A stretch of DNA of 50,561 nt, taken from an uncultured Eubacteriales bacterium (lineage in GTDB: Bacteria > Bacillota > Clostridia > Lachnospirales > Lachnospiraceae). Under the pieces are notes generated by a model. That model was given only the letters and a program-made list of their open reading frames with translations. It made no database searches and was not told the origin of the DNA. The first letter of the stretch is position 1; every line of letters starts with the position of its first letter. The position numbers and the translations under genes were made by a program. The DNA is taken from contig CASFID010000073.1 of NCBI GenBank assembly GCA_949294665.1, forward strand, positions 1-50,561, read 5' to 3'. Below, one piece after another: positions 27,381-34,067 of this stretch.

Positions 27381-28601
27381 ATGCAAAAAACACACCGAAA
27401 GGACACGTACAGGATACTTGCAAAGGACAGGAAGATGAACAATAATACCTGGGCGACCGGAATCAATAACAATGACCTGATCATCGGCGTCAGTGGAGCG
27501 GGGAAAACACGAAGTTATGTGATGCCAAATCTCAGGTTTGCAAATGAGAGCATTATCGTAGCGGATACAAAAAGCTCTCTTCATCAGGAATTCAAACCGA
27601 TCCTGGAGAAAGCCGGATATGAAGTCTGGCTGATGGATTTTACTGATATGAAACACTCGCCTATGGGATATAACGCGTTATCCGCTATCCGGTATGATGA
27701 GGAGACGGACAGCTACAGCGAACAGGATATTATGACGGTGGCGCATGCCGCTGCGCCGCCAGAGACTTATCGGGATCCGTATTGGGACTATGCAACCTGG
27801 CTGGAGCTGGAGACACTGATCGCCTATGTGCTGGAGGCTCTACCGGAGGAGGAACACCACATGGGAAGTGTTGCGAGACTGGCGGGTATCCTGGGAAGTA
27901 AAATATTTGTCAGTATGCTCAGAGAATGGGAGGCAGTCTTTCCGTCCAGCATTGCCGTTAAAAAGTGGAATTTGTTTAAAAACGGGAGCAGAGCACAGAC
28001 AACCCAGGGATGCATTGAACTGATGCTGGGGGAAAAGCTGAACACGTTTATCACAGAGGGGGCGATGGCGTTTGCGCTAAATCCACGTCAGGTAGATTTT
28101 GCTGAAATGGGGCGGAGAAAGATCGCTCTGTTCCTGAATATCAGCGATATGGACCGCTCTCAGGACAAGTTCCTGAATCTGATCTATACGCAGGCGTTCC
28201 ACACACTCTGCAGAAGTGCGGATAAAGATTATACCGATCACCGCCTGAAAGTACCGGTACGGATCATACTCGACGATTTCGCATCCAATACAATCATACC
28301 GGATTTTGACAAGATCATATCAGTCATCCGTTCAAGAGAAATCTATGTAAGCATTATCCTGCAGAGTATTACACAGCTCTACGGCATGTACGGTACAGGA
28401 AAAGGGCAGACGATCATCAATAACTGCGATAACTGTCTGTATCTTGGAGGACAGGATGTAGAAACAGCGAAATATATTGCCGTGAAGGCGAATAAATCGG
28501 CTAATACGATATTGGAAATGCCGGTAACGGACGCATATCTCTTTACAAGAGGACAGAAACCCTGTAAAGTGGAGAAATACAGTTGGGATAACCCGATGTA
28601 G
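27381..28601 (+). CDS. VirD4/TraG-like ATPase without the N-terminal membrane domain
   Basis: A 406-residue protein with the type IV coupling-protein ATPase core: Walker A GVSGAGKT at 36-43, ADTKSSLHQEF after it, and a Walker B-like strand VRIILDDFAS with Asp298/Asp299. The segment SIILQSITQLYGMYG matches the conserved sensor region of TraG/VirD4. Conjugative coupling proteins are usually 550-650 residues with two N-terminal transmembrane helices; these are missing, so this is a soluble form. There is no relaxase or T4SS gene nearby. The ATG at 27381 follows AGGAGGGGG; an in-frame extension upstream runs into clpP-like coding and is rejected. RNase HI follows after 16 nt. Confidence 0.85.
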   Translation: MQKTHRKDTYRILAKDRKMNNNTWATGINNNDLIIGVSGAGKTRSYVMPNLRFANESIIVADTKSSLHQEFKPILEKAGYEVWLMDFTDMKHSPMGYNALSAIRYDEETDSYSEQDIMTVAHAAAPPETYRDPYWDYATWLELETLIAYVLEALPEEEHHMGSVARLAGILGSKIFVSMLREWEAVFPSSIAVKKWNLFKNGSRAQTTQGCIELMLGEKLNTFITEGAMAFALNPRQVDFAEMGRRKIALFLNISDMDRSQDKFLNLIYTQAFHTLCRSADKDYTDHRLKVPVRIILDDFASNTIIPDFDKIISVIRSREIYVSIILQSITQLYGMYGTGKGQTIINNCDNCLYLGGQDVETAKYIAVKANKSANTILEMPVTDAYLFTRGQKPCKVEKYSWDNPM

Positions 28602-28617
28602 AAAGGAGGTGAAAGGG

Positions 28618-29100
28618 ATGAATGTACGTATCTATACAGACGGCGCAGCAAGAAGCAACCCGGAAGGTCCCGGAGGATATGGGACAATACTGGAATATAC
28701 GGATAAAAAAGGCGAACTTCATACAAAAGAGATTTCTCAGGGCTATGTAAAGACAACAAATAACCGTATGGAGATCATGGCGGCGATCGCAGGCCTTGAG
28801 GCTCTGAATACTTCCTGTGAAGTAGAGCTATATTCGGATTCCAAATATCTGGTAGATGCTTTTAATCAGCATTGGATCGACAGCTGGCTTGCAAAGGGCT
28901 GGAGGCGGGGGAAAAACGAACCCGTGAAAAATGTAGATCTCTGGAAACGCCTGCTTCAGGCAAAAGAGCCGCATAAAGTAACTTTCATATGGGTGAAAGG
29001 ACATAATCAGCATCCCCAGAATGAGCGATGTGATTTTCTTGCAACAACGGCGGCCGACGGAGACGATCTGATCGTTGACGAAGGATACCAGGGGGAGTAG
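28618..29100 (+). CDS. rnhA: Ribonuclease HI
   Basis: A 160-residue RNase H that cuts the RNA strand of RNA/DNA hybrids. The catalytic acids are all present: Asp8 (YTDGAAR), Glu52 (NNRMEIMA), Asp74 (YSDSKYL) and Asp139 (NERCDFLA), with the substrate-handling segment KGWRRGKNEPVKN. The ATG at 28618 is 7 nt after AAAGGAGGT; a GTG at 28609 would overlap that site. Its ribosome site begins one base after the VirD4-like gene's stop, so it is the last gene of the five-gene unit, although it may be there for general reasons. Confidence 0.95.
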   Translation: MNVRIYTDGAARSNPEGPGGYGTILEYTDKKGELHTKEISQGYVKTTNNRMEIMAAIAGLEALNTSCEVELYSDSKYLVDAFNQHWIDSWLAKGWRRGKNEPVKNVDLWKRLLQAKEPHKVTFIWVKGHNQHPQNERCDFLATTAADGDDLIVDEGYQGE

Positions 29101-29113
29101 GCTCCACCGGAAA

Positions 29114-29147
29114 GGAAAGGCTCATATGAGAGGATATGGGCTTTTCC
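29114..29147 (+). terminator. Possible terminator hairpin after rnhA
   Basis: A 14-position stem with two wobbles (29114-29127 with 29134-29147) around a 6-nt loop, without a strong T run after it. Confidence 0.45.
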
Positions 29148-29239
29148 GTGTTAATATTGTATGTAAAGAAAAATACCCGAGGGTATATCACATAGATGGA
29201 ACATGGATAAGTGAGTAAATAGAAAGAGATGTCAGGAAA

Positions 29240-29515
29240 ATGATAGAAAAATTAAAGAGTGTAGTGAAAAAGATCCAGAAAGTCAGAAAAACAAAGTGGA
29301 GAATGCTCAGTACAGGGGAGAAGGTCCTTAAAACGGCGATGTGGGCTCTGGCGATATTCCTGCTGTTTACTGTCGGTATCATGATCGGAATTGTCATACT
29401 TGCGATCGTGATCGCTGTGGGTGTGCTGCGCGGAATGAAAGGCGCGGCGGACGATCAGATCCGCAGAAATTATGAGTACAGGCACAGACCAAGAAATGAT
29501 TACTGGGAGGAATAA
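29240..29515 (+). CDS. Small membrane protein
   Basis: A 91-residue protein with a basic N-terminal amphipathic part (KLKSVVKKIQKVRKTKWR), one long hydrophobic stretch at about 33-64 able to span the membrane once or as a hairpin, and a charged tail. No family is recognised. A weak AGGAAA site precedes the start. It ends at a strong bidirectional terminator. Confidence 0.65.
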   Translation: MIEKLKSVVKKIQKVRKTKWRMLSTGEKVLKTAMWALAIFLLFTVGIMIGIVILAIVIAVGVLRGMKGAADDQIRRNYEYRHRPRNDYWEE

Positions 29516-29522
29516 GACAAAA

Positions 29523-29560
29523 GGGAGACATAACACAGGAAAGTTATGCCTCCGCTTTTT
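29523..29560. terminator. Bidirectional intrinsic terminator
   Basis: GGAGACATAAC (29524-29534) pairs with GTTATGCCTCC (29543-29553) with a single mismatch and is followed by T5. On the other strand the stem is followed by T4, serving the convergent VOC gene. Confidence 0.75.
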
Positions 29561-29587
29561 GCATATTTATCCGGAATCTGCGACAGA

Positions 29588-29959
29588 TTATTCTTTCGCC
29601 GGCACGATTTCGAGCCAGTAGCCGTCAGGATCTGAAATGAAGTAAATCCCCATTTTCGGATTCTCGAAACAGATGCAGCCCATTTCTTTATGTTTTGCAT
29701 ATGCGGCATCGAAATCATCTGTCTCAAACGCAAGATGGATCTCATTGTCTCCGAGATTATAAGGACGATTCATATCCCGGAGCCATGTGAGCTCAAGGAG
29801 GTGGGGCGTTGTGCCGTCTCCCAGGTATACAAGCCGGAAACTTCCGTCATCGGCATCCTTTGTGCGCGTTACGGAAAGTCCGAGAGCTTCTTTGTAAAAT
29901 TTAAGAGATTTTTCTAAGTCGTAAACGTTCAGATTGTTGTGTGCAAATGTAAATTTCAT
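29588..29959 (-). CDS. VOC family protein (lactoylglutathione lyase / glyoxalase I-like)
   Basis: A 123-residue single-domain protein with the paired beta-alpha-beta-beta-beta modules of the vicinal oxygen chelate fold. HNNLNVYDLEKSLKFYKEALGL supplies the first metal His; LLELTW, NEIHLAFE and DGYWLEIVP supply the others expected of glyoxalase I. The pattern fits a metal-dependent isomerase of methylglyoxal-thiol adducts, though this fold also hosts dioxygenases and resistance proteins, so the reaction is a family inference. It is monocistronic, with a GGAGACATC-type ribosome site. Confidence 0.85.
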   Translation of the reverse strand: MKFTFAHNNLNVYDLEKSLKFYKEALGLSVTRTKDADDGSFRLVYLGDGTTPHLLELTWLRDMNRPYNLGDNEIHLAFETDDFDAAYAKHKEMGCICFENPKMGIYFISDPDGYWLEIVPAKE

Positions 29960-30130
29960 GTGATGTCTCCTTACTCATTCTTTTTCCGTATACCGGTTCT
30001 TTGCCGTCTCCGGAGAGAAACGACGGACCGATGATCATTGTCTGCGCTCTTATAGTAGCAGAAAATGAGAGGGTTTTCAATTGTGGAGAGACAGATGTTT
30101 ACGGATATTTATAAAAGGCGTAAGTAAGTG

Positions 30131-30160
30131 GGTATGACTTCAAAAACCCCTGCATACATT
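30131..30160 (+). promoter_or_regulatory. Candidate sigma-E-type promoter of spoIIID
   Basis: CATACATT at 30153-30160 matches the -10 consensus of mother-cell sigma-E promoters. The -35 region about 14 nt upstream (GGTATGAC, 30131-30138) is a weak match. Initiation would fall near 30167, inside the hairpin loop/right side, giving a leader of about 23 nt that lacks the left arm. Confidence 0.5.
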
Positions 30161-30191
30161 GTAAAAACGATGTTTGCAGGGGGATTTTTTT
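30147..30191 (+). terminator. Terminator-like hairpin overlapping the spoIIID promoter and ribosome site
   Basis: CCCCTGCA at 30147-30154 pairs with TGCAGGGG at 30175-30182, extended by an inner ACATT/GATGT stem after one mismatch. GA and then T7 (30185-30191) follow; the last T bases are part of the spoIIID TTG start codon. The right arm is also its GGGGG ribosome site, and the left arm contains the CATACATT element. Confidence 0.75.
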
Positions 30192-30444
30192 GAAAGATTA
30201 TATTGAGGAGAGAGCCGTAGAAATTGCAAATTATATTATAGAGAATAATGCGACGGTGAGGCAGACGGCAAAGCAGTTTAGAATCAGTAAGAGTACGGTA
30301 CATAAAGACGTTACTGAACGGCTTCTCCAGATCAACCCGTCCCTTGCCCGGGAAGCGCGAAAAGTTCTGGATACCAATAAATCTGAGCGGCATATCCGGG
30401 GCGGGATGGCTACGAGAGAAAAGTATCTTCACCAGCACGTATGA
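30190..30444 (+). CDS. spoIIID: Sporulation transcription factor SpoIIID
   Basis: An 84-residue DNA-binding protein that adjusts mother-cell gene expression during sporulation. The sequence MKDYIEERAVEIANYIIENN, the helix-turn-helix RQTAKQFRISKSTVHKDV and the C-terminal basic helix (SERHIRGGMATREKYLHQ) are near-canonical. The start is a TTG at 30190, the only initiation codon in a frame that is open back to 30124. It has a run of G (30179-30183) as ribosome site, held in a terminator-like hairpin. Its presence says the organism is a spore former. Confidence 0.96.
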   Translation: MKDYIEERAVEIANYIIENNATVRQTAKQFRISKSTVHKDVTERLLQINPSLAREARKVLDTNKSERHIRGGMATREKYLHQHV

Positions 30445-30478
30445 CTGAAGATGCAGAAAGACTAATTTAAATTTCCTC

Positions 30479-30531
30479 TTTTCAAATTAGAAAAATATGG
30501 TATAATACCGTTGGCCTAAAAACAGGCCGAC
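30479..30531 (+). promoter_or_regulatory. Promoter and 5' hairpin of the HPr-like gene
   Basis: TATAAT at 30501-30506 has TTTTCA 16 nt upstream (30479-30484). A hairpin of 8 pairs around AAAAAC (30510-30531, GGCCT/AGGCC core) sits at the expected 5' end of the transcript and may stabilise it. Confidence 0.5.
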
Positions 30532-30585
30532 AGAGAAACAAGCAGAGGATCTGGCCATAGAGAATACGAAAGAGGTGAGATGATA

Positions 30586-30813
30586 ATGAGCGAAATGAAA
30601 CTTATATTTAAAACTCCGAAAGAGATTCACGAATTTGTGAACACAGTATCTAAGTATGAGTTCGACATTGACGTCAAACGAGGAAGAGTCGTGGTAGATG
30701 CAAAATCTTTGCTTGGGATCATGCATCTTGGACTGAACAGCGAAATGGAATTACAGATGCATTCGGACGACTGCGAGGAACTTCAAAGAGAAATTGCAAA
30801 ATACGGAGCATAG
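30586..30813 (+). CDS. HPr-like / Crh-like protein without the phosphorylatable histidine
   Basis: A 75-residue protein of the HPr fold. SKYEFDIDV, DAKSLLGIM and LGLNSEMEL align with HPr; the Ser of DAKSLLGIM corresponds to the regulatory Ser46 phosphorylated by HPr kinase. Where HPr has His15 within a GIHARPA motif this protein has a Thr and no such motif, so it should not carry phosphate in sugar uptake. By analogy with Crh of Bacillus it could be a regulatory protein in catabolite control (inference). ATG 30586 is chosen because GAGGTG is 8 nt upstream; ATG 30580 is too close. It is a monocistron with its own promoter and terminator. Confidence 0.85.
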   Translation: MSEMKLIFKTPKEIHEFVNTVSKYEFDIDVKRGRVVVDAKSLLGIMHLGLNSEMELQMHSDDCEELQREIAKYGA

Positions 30814-30891
30814 TGACCGATGATGAAGTTTTATTACCGTTGACGTACATATTTTTACATAATATGTATGAACACTTGTAAAGATCAAACC

Positions 30892-30927
30892 CCCGGCGTA
30901 TTATATAAATAATGCGCCGGGATTTTT
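30892..30927 (+). terminator. Intrinsic terminator after the HPr-like gene
   Basis: Twelve-pair stem 30892-30903 / 30910-30921 with one wobble, then A and T5. Confidence 0.85.
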
Positions 30928-30938
30928 ATGTGATAATC

Positions 30939-31054
30939 CCGGCAGGAGGCTGCCGTGCCGGCGCACGGTCAGGCCTCTGCCGGTAAGCGGGCAGAGAGCG
31001 GAAATGTGGTGAGCCGACCGAGGTATCGCGGCGAACAGGGAAGAGAATCTTCCC
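30939..31054 (+). ncRNA. Candidate structured leader RNA of the VTC/CotH/GT2 operon
   Basis: A GC-rich stretch with a long hairpin (30939-30958 with 30963-30983, about 18 pairs with small bulges, CGGC tetraloop) is followed by a G/A-rich segment and a perfect 7-pair hairpin GGGAAGA/TCTTCCC (31038-31054) about 35 nt before the first gene. I cannot match it to a known riboswitch class. It could be a cis-regulatory RNA or just stable intergenic hairpins. Confidence 0.4.
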
Positions 31055-31090
31055 CATTTAATTTATAATGGCAGGAAGGCGGTGATCAAA

Positions 31091-31786
31091 ATGAACGAGG
31101 TGCTGCGTCAGGAGAAAAAGTTCCTGATCTCGATAGACAAGTATTATGAGCTCAGCAGCCGGGTTGGGCAGGTTGTAAAAGAAGACGAGAATAACAGGGG
31201 AGAAGGATATGTGATCCGCTCGCTTTATTTTGACACTATAGACAACAGAGATTACTTTGAAAAAGAAGACGGGGTGGAGTTAAGACGCAAGATCCGTCTG
31301 AGAAATTACGGAGCGGGCTCCCAATATGCTAAGCTGGAGATGAAGCAGAAGCAGGGGAAACTGCAGAAAAAACGTTCTCTGAAAATGAACAGGGACGACG
31401 CAAGAGCTCTCATCGATCGGGACTACAGCGTGCTGCTAAAGTATGAGGAACCGTTTGCCGCGGAATGCTTCTGGATGATGAGCCAGATGTGTTATATTCC
31501 GCGAGCGGTGATCGAGTACAGGAGAAAGGCATTCATCGCAGATGAAAATTCCATCCGGATAACTTTTGATCACCATATAGTAGGAACGGAAAGCAATCCG
31601 GATATCTTTTCAGACAGTCTTTTGCAGAATCCTCTTATGAATGACTATCTGGTAGTTCTGGAAGTGAAGTTCAACGGCTTTCTTCTCGGATACATCAAAG
31701 ATATCCTGGAAAACGCAGGGACAGGAGAAACGGCGGTGAGCAAATACTGTCTCGGAAGAGCGGTGAGTATGCACTATCATTTCTGA
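31091..31786 (+). CDS. VTC domain (polyphosphate polymerase-like) protein
   Basis: A 231-residue protein of the VTC/CYTH-like tunnel fold. RQEKKFLI at the N-terminus, RSLYFDT, LRRKIRLRNY, KLEMKQKQGKLQKKR, VIEYRRKAF and RITFDHHI provide the basic and acidic residues that line the triphosphate tunnel of eukaryotic Vtc4 polyphosphate polymerase. It is cytosolic, without membrane helices of its own. Whether it makes polyphosphate or modifies another phosphate-bearing substrate is open. The ATG at 31091 follows AAGGCGGTGATC, which matches the 16S rRNA tail in 11 of 12 positions. It heads a six-gene operon and is followed by its usual partner DUF4956. Confidence 0.88.
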   Translation: MNEVLRQEKKFLISIDKYYELSSRVGQVVKEDENNRGEGYVIRSLYFDTIDNRDYFEKEDGVELRRKIRLRNYGAGSQYAKLEMKQKQGKLQKKRSLKMNRDDARALIDRDYSVLLKYEEPFAAECFWMMSQMCYIPRAVIEYRRKAFIADENSIRITFDHHIVGTESNPDIFSDSLLQNPLMNDYLVVLEVKFNGFLLGYIKDILENAGTGETAVSKYCLGRAVSMHYHF

Positions 31787-31828
31787 CAATTTTAAGATGT
31801 ATTTTAAAGTACAGAAGGAGACTGGAAA

Positions 31829-32506
31829 ATGAGAGAATATTTATATCAGATATTGGAAGGAAGCGGAACTCTCACTACCGGAGATATCGTCGTTCGCATT
31901 GCAGCATCGGCCGTGTTTGGCGTGATTGTATACATTTCATACTGGTATACCCACGCAGGAACTACATACAGCAAGAAGTTCAATGTGTCTTTGCTGACAC
32001 TTTCTATATTGACCGGTGCAGTGATGACGGTTATCGGAAACAACATAGCGTTGTCTCTCGGTATGGTCGGAGCGCTTTCAATCGTGCGTTTCAGGACGGC
32101 GATCAAAGACAGCAGAGATACAACATATATTTTCTGGGCGATCATGATCGGCATCTGCTGCGGTGTGGGCGATTACAAGGTAGCAGGGACAGGAACGGGT
32201 ATCGTGTTTATCGTGCTGCTCATACTGGGGCGTGTGCGGAATGAGAACAGGATGCTCCTGATCATCCGCGCGGCGAATGAGAAAGAGATAGATCTGGAGG
32301 GCATCGTATTCCGCTATTATAAACGTGAGGCAGTCCTGAAAGTGAAGAATACAACGCCGACTCATATAGAGCTGATTTATGAGATGACGAGGAAGGTCTA
32401 TCTGGATGGTTTCAAAAATGAAAAAGAGATCACGGAATACCTGTATGAGCAGGGAAATGTGGAATATGTAAACCTGGTATCGCAGAGTGATGAAATCAGC
32501 GGGTGA
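31829..32506 (+). CDS. DUF4956 family membrane protein
   Basis: A 225-residue protein with about four N-terminal transmembrane helices (from residue 20 to about 135) and a cytosolic C-terminal domain of about 80 residues. The segment VGALSIVRFRTAIKDSRDTTYIFWAI is the hallmark of DUF4956. Such proteins occur beside VTC-domain and CotH proteins in many bacteria and probably form the membrane part of that system, but their activity is not established. The ribosome site is AGAAGGAG. Its stop overlaps the region of the CotH start codons. Confidence 0.85.
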   Translation: MREYLYQILEGSGTLTTGDIVVRIAASAVFGVIVYISYWYTHAGTTYSKKFNVSLLTLSILTGAVMTVIGNNIALSLGMVGALSIVRFRTAIKDSRDTTYIFWAIMIGICCGVGDYKVAGTGTGIVFIVLLILGRVRNENRMLLIIRAANEKEIDLEGIVFRYYKREAVLKVKNTTPTHIELIYEMTRKVYLDGFKNEKEITEYLYEQGNVEYVNLVSQSDEISG

Positions 32507-32511
32507 TCAGC

Positions 32512-34047
32512 GTGAGAAGAGGTAAATTGTTATATGCGGGAATCACTGCGCTGGTTTTCGCGGCAGCGATATTCTTTATATGTCTTGACGGGGGCGAAGA
32601 TACGCAGCGTATCCATCAGCATCTGGAGCAGCCGGATGAGACGGAACTGGGCGCAAAGCCGCAGTCAGACGGACTGGTCACTCATCTACCGATCATAGAG
32701 ATCGATACGTCAAAAAACGGAAAATATCAGAAGATACCCGGGAAAGCCATAATGGATGAACAGATGAACACGGTCATAGGAGTAGATACCGGTGATAACG
32801 GTGAGACAGACATTACGGCAAGGATCAGGATCTCAGATGAGCCTGGTGAATGGCATGACTCCGAGGCGGAAGCGGACAAAGAAAGCGACATCCTGATACA
32901 CATACGGGGAAATTCGTCCCGGGCGTTTGACAAGCCGAATTACAGGATCAAACTGACAGAAGATGGGAAGCCCCTTGAGAGCAGAAAGCTGAGCCTGCTT
33001 GGAATGAACGAATCTGCTGATTGGGTTCTCCACGGGCCTTTCCTGGATAAAACTCTGATCCGTAATTATATGTGGATGAATATTTCGGCGGAGATCATGG
33101 GGTATGCGCCAAACGTCCGGTTCTGTGAACTGATCCTGGATGAAGAGTATCAGGGAGTCTATGTGCTCATGGAATCAATCGAAGTGTCAGAGGAAAGAGT
33201 AGATCTCACAGAGTATAAAGAAGGCGATCCGATGACCAGTTATATGATCCATATTGAGCCGAAAGCAGATTTTGACAAATCCATTGAAACATTTTCTTTC
33301 TACACAAAAAAGCTGGAGCCTGAGAGACAGATTGAGATCAAGTATCCGGGAGACAGATACCAGACAGATGAAGTGAAAACATATATCAAACAAGATTTCA
33401 GTGAGATCGAACAGGCGATCTACTCTTCCAAAGCGGGAAGCGATCCGGATTTTTATGTGGATTATCTGGATGAAAGCTCTTTTGTCGATTATTATATCAT
33501 ACAGGAATTTGTGGGAAATAACGACATGTTTCAGGCATCTACATATTTTTATAAAGATGTAAGGGGTAAACTGCATATCGGTCCGGTGTGGGACTACAAC
33601 AACGTGCTCGACAATTACACGACGGTTATGCCTGTGGAGGGACTTCTGTTGTCACAGAATGGTTTTTACAGGCAGCTGATGAAGAGTGAACGGTTTGTGA
33701 ACCGGGTGATATCCAGGTATGAGGAGCTGCGTCGTGGCGTGCTCTCGGAGGAGTATCTGCGTTCGTATATACGGGAGACAGAGGCATGGCTTGGAAGCGC
33801 GGTTGAAAGAAATTATACGGTATGGGGATATACATGGGACTGGAAGCGGATCCCCATGTATGAGAGGAGAAGGCCAGATGTAGGAAGCGGAGAGACGTTT
33901 GAAGATGTGAATCCGTCAAGTTATCAGGAGGCGACAGAAGATATGCTTGATTATATGATCAGCCGTGCAGACTGGCTGGACCAGCATATAGAAAGCCTCA
34001 GACAGTACTGCCGGACTTCCAGAAATGCAGATACAGTGCTGTACTAA
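32512..34047 (+). CDS. Secreted or membrane-anchored CotH kinase family protein
   Basis: A 511-residue protein with an N-terminal signal-anchor (LLYAGITALVFAAAIFFI) and a CotH domain: HIRGNSSR, NYRIKL with the ATP-binding Lys, YVLMESIEV with the Glu, and GPVWDYNNVLDN with the metal Asp. CotH of Bacillus phosphorylates spore coat proteins; this copy would act outside the membrane and its target is unknown. In-frame GTG codons at 32503 and 32512 compete; the second is used here since GGTGATC lies just before it, but either gives the same mature protein. It overlaps or abuts the DUF4956 stop, showing tight coupling. Confidence 0.88.
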   Translation: MRRGKLLYAGITALVFAAAIFFICLDGGEDTQRIHQHLEQPDETELGAKPQSDGLVTHLPIIEIDTSKNGKYQKIPGKAIMDEQMNTVIGVDTGDNGETDITARIRISDEPGEWHDSEAEADKESDILIHIRGNSSRAFDKPNYRIKLTEDGKPLESRKLSLLGMNESADWVLHGPFLDKTLIRNYMWMNISAEIMGYAPNVRFCELILDEEYQGVYVLMESIEVSEERVDLTEYKEGDPMTSYMIHIEPKADFDKSIETFSFYTKKLEPERQIEIKYPGDRYQTDEVKTYIKQDFSEIEQAIYSSKAGSDPDFYVDYLDESSFVDYYIIQEFVGNNDMFQASTYFYKDVRGKLHIGPVWDYNNVLDNYTTVMPVEGLLLSQNGFYRQLMKSERFVNRVISRYEELRRGVLSEEYLRSYIRETEAWLGSAVERNYTVWGYTWDWKRIPMYERRRPDVGSGETFEDVNPSSYQEATEDMLDYMISRADWLDQHIESLRQYCRTSRNADTVLY

Positions 34048-34067
34048 GACAGGAGACAGGGAAATAG

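Noticed and set aside
30939-31060. T-box-like sequence GAGGTATCGCG before a hairpin
   Set aside because: It resembles the T-box antiterminator core at 9 of 11 positions, but there is no specifier stem I, the downstream genes are not amino-acid or tRNA-synthetase genes, and the terminator lacks a T run.
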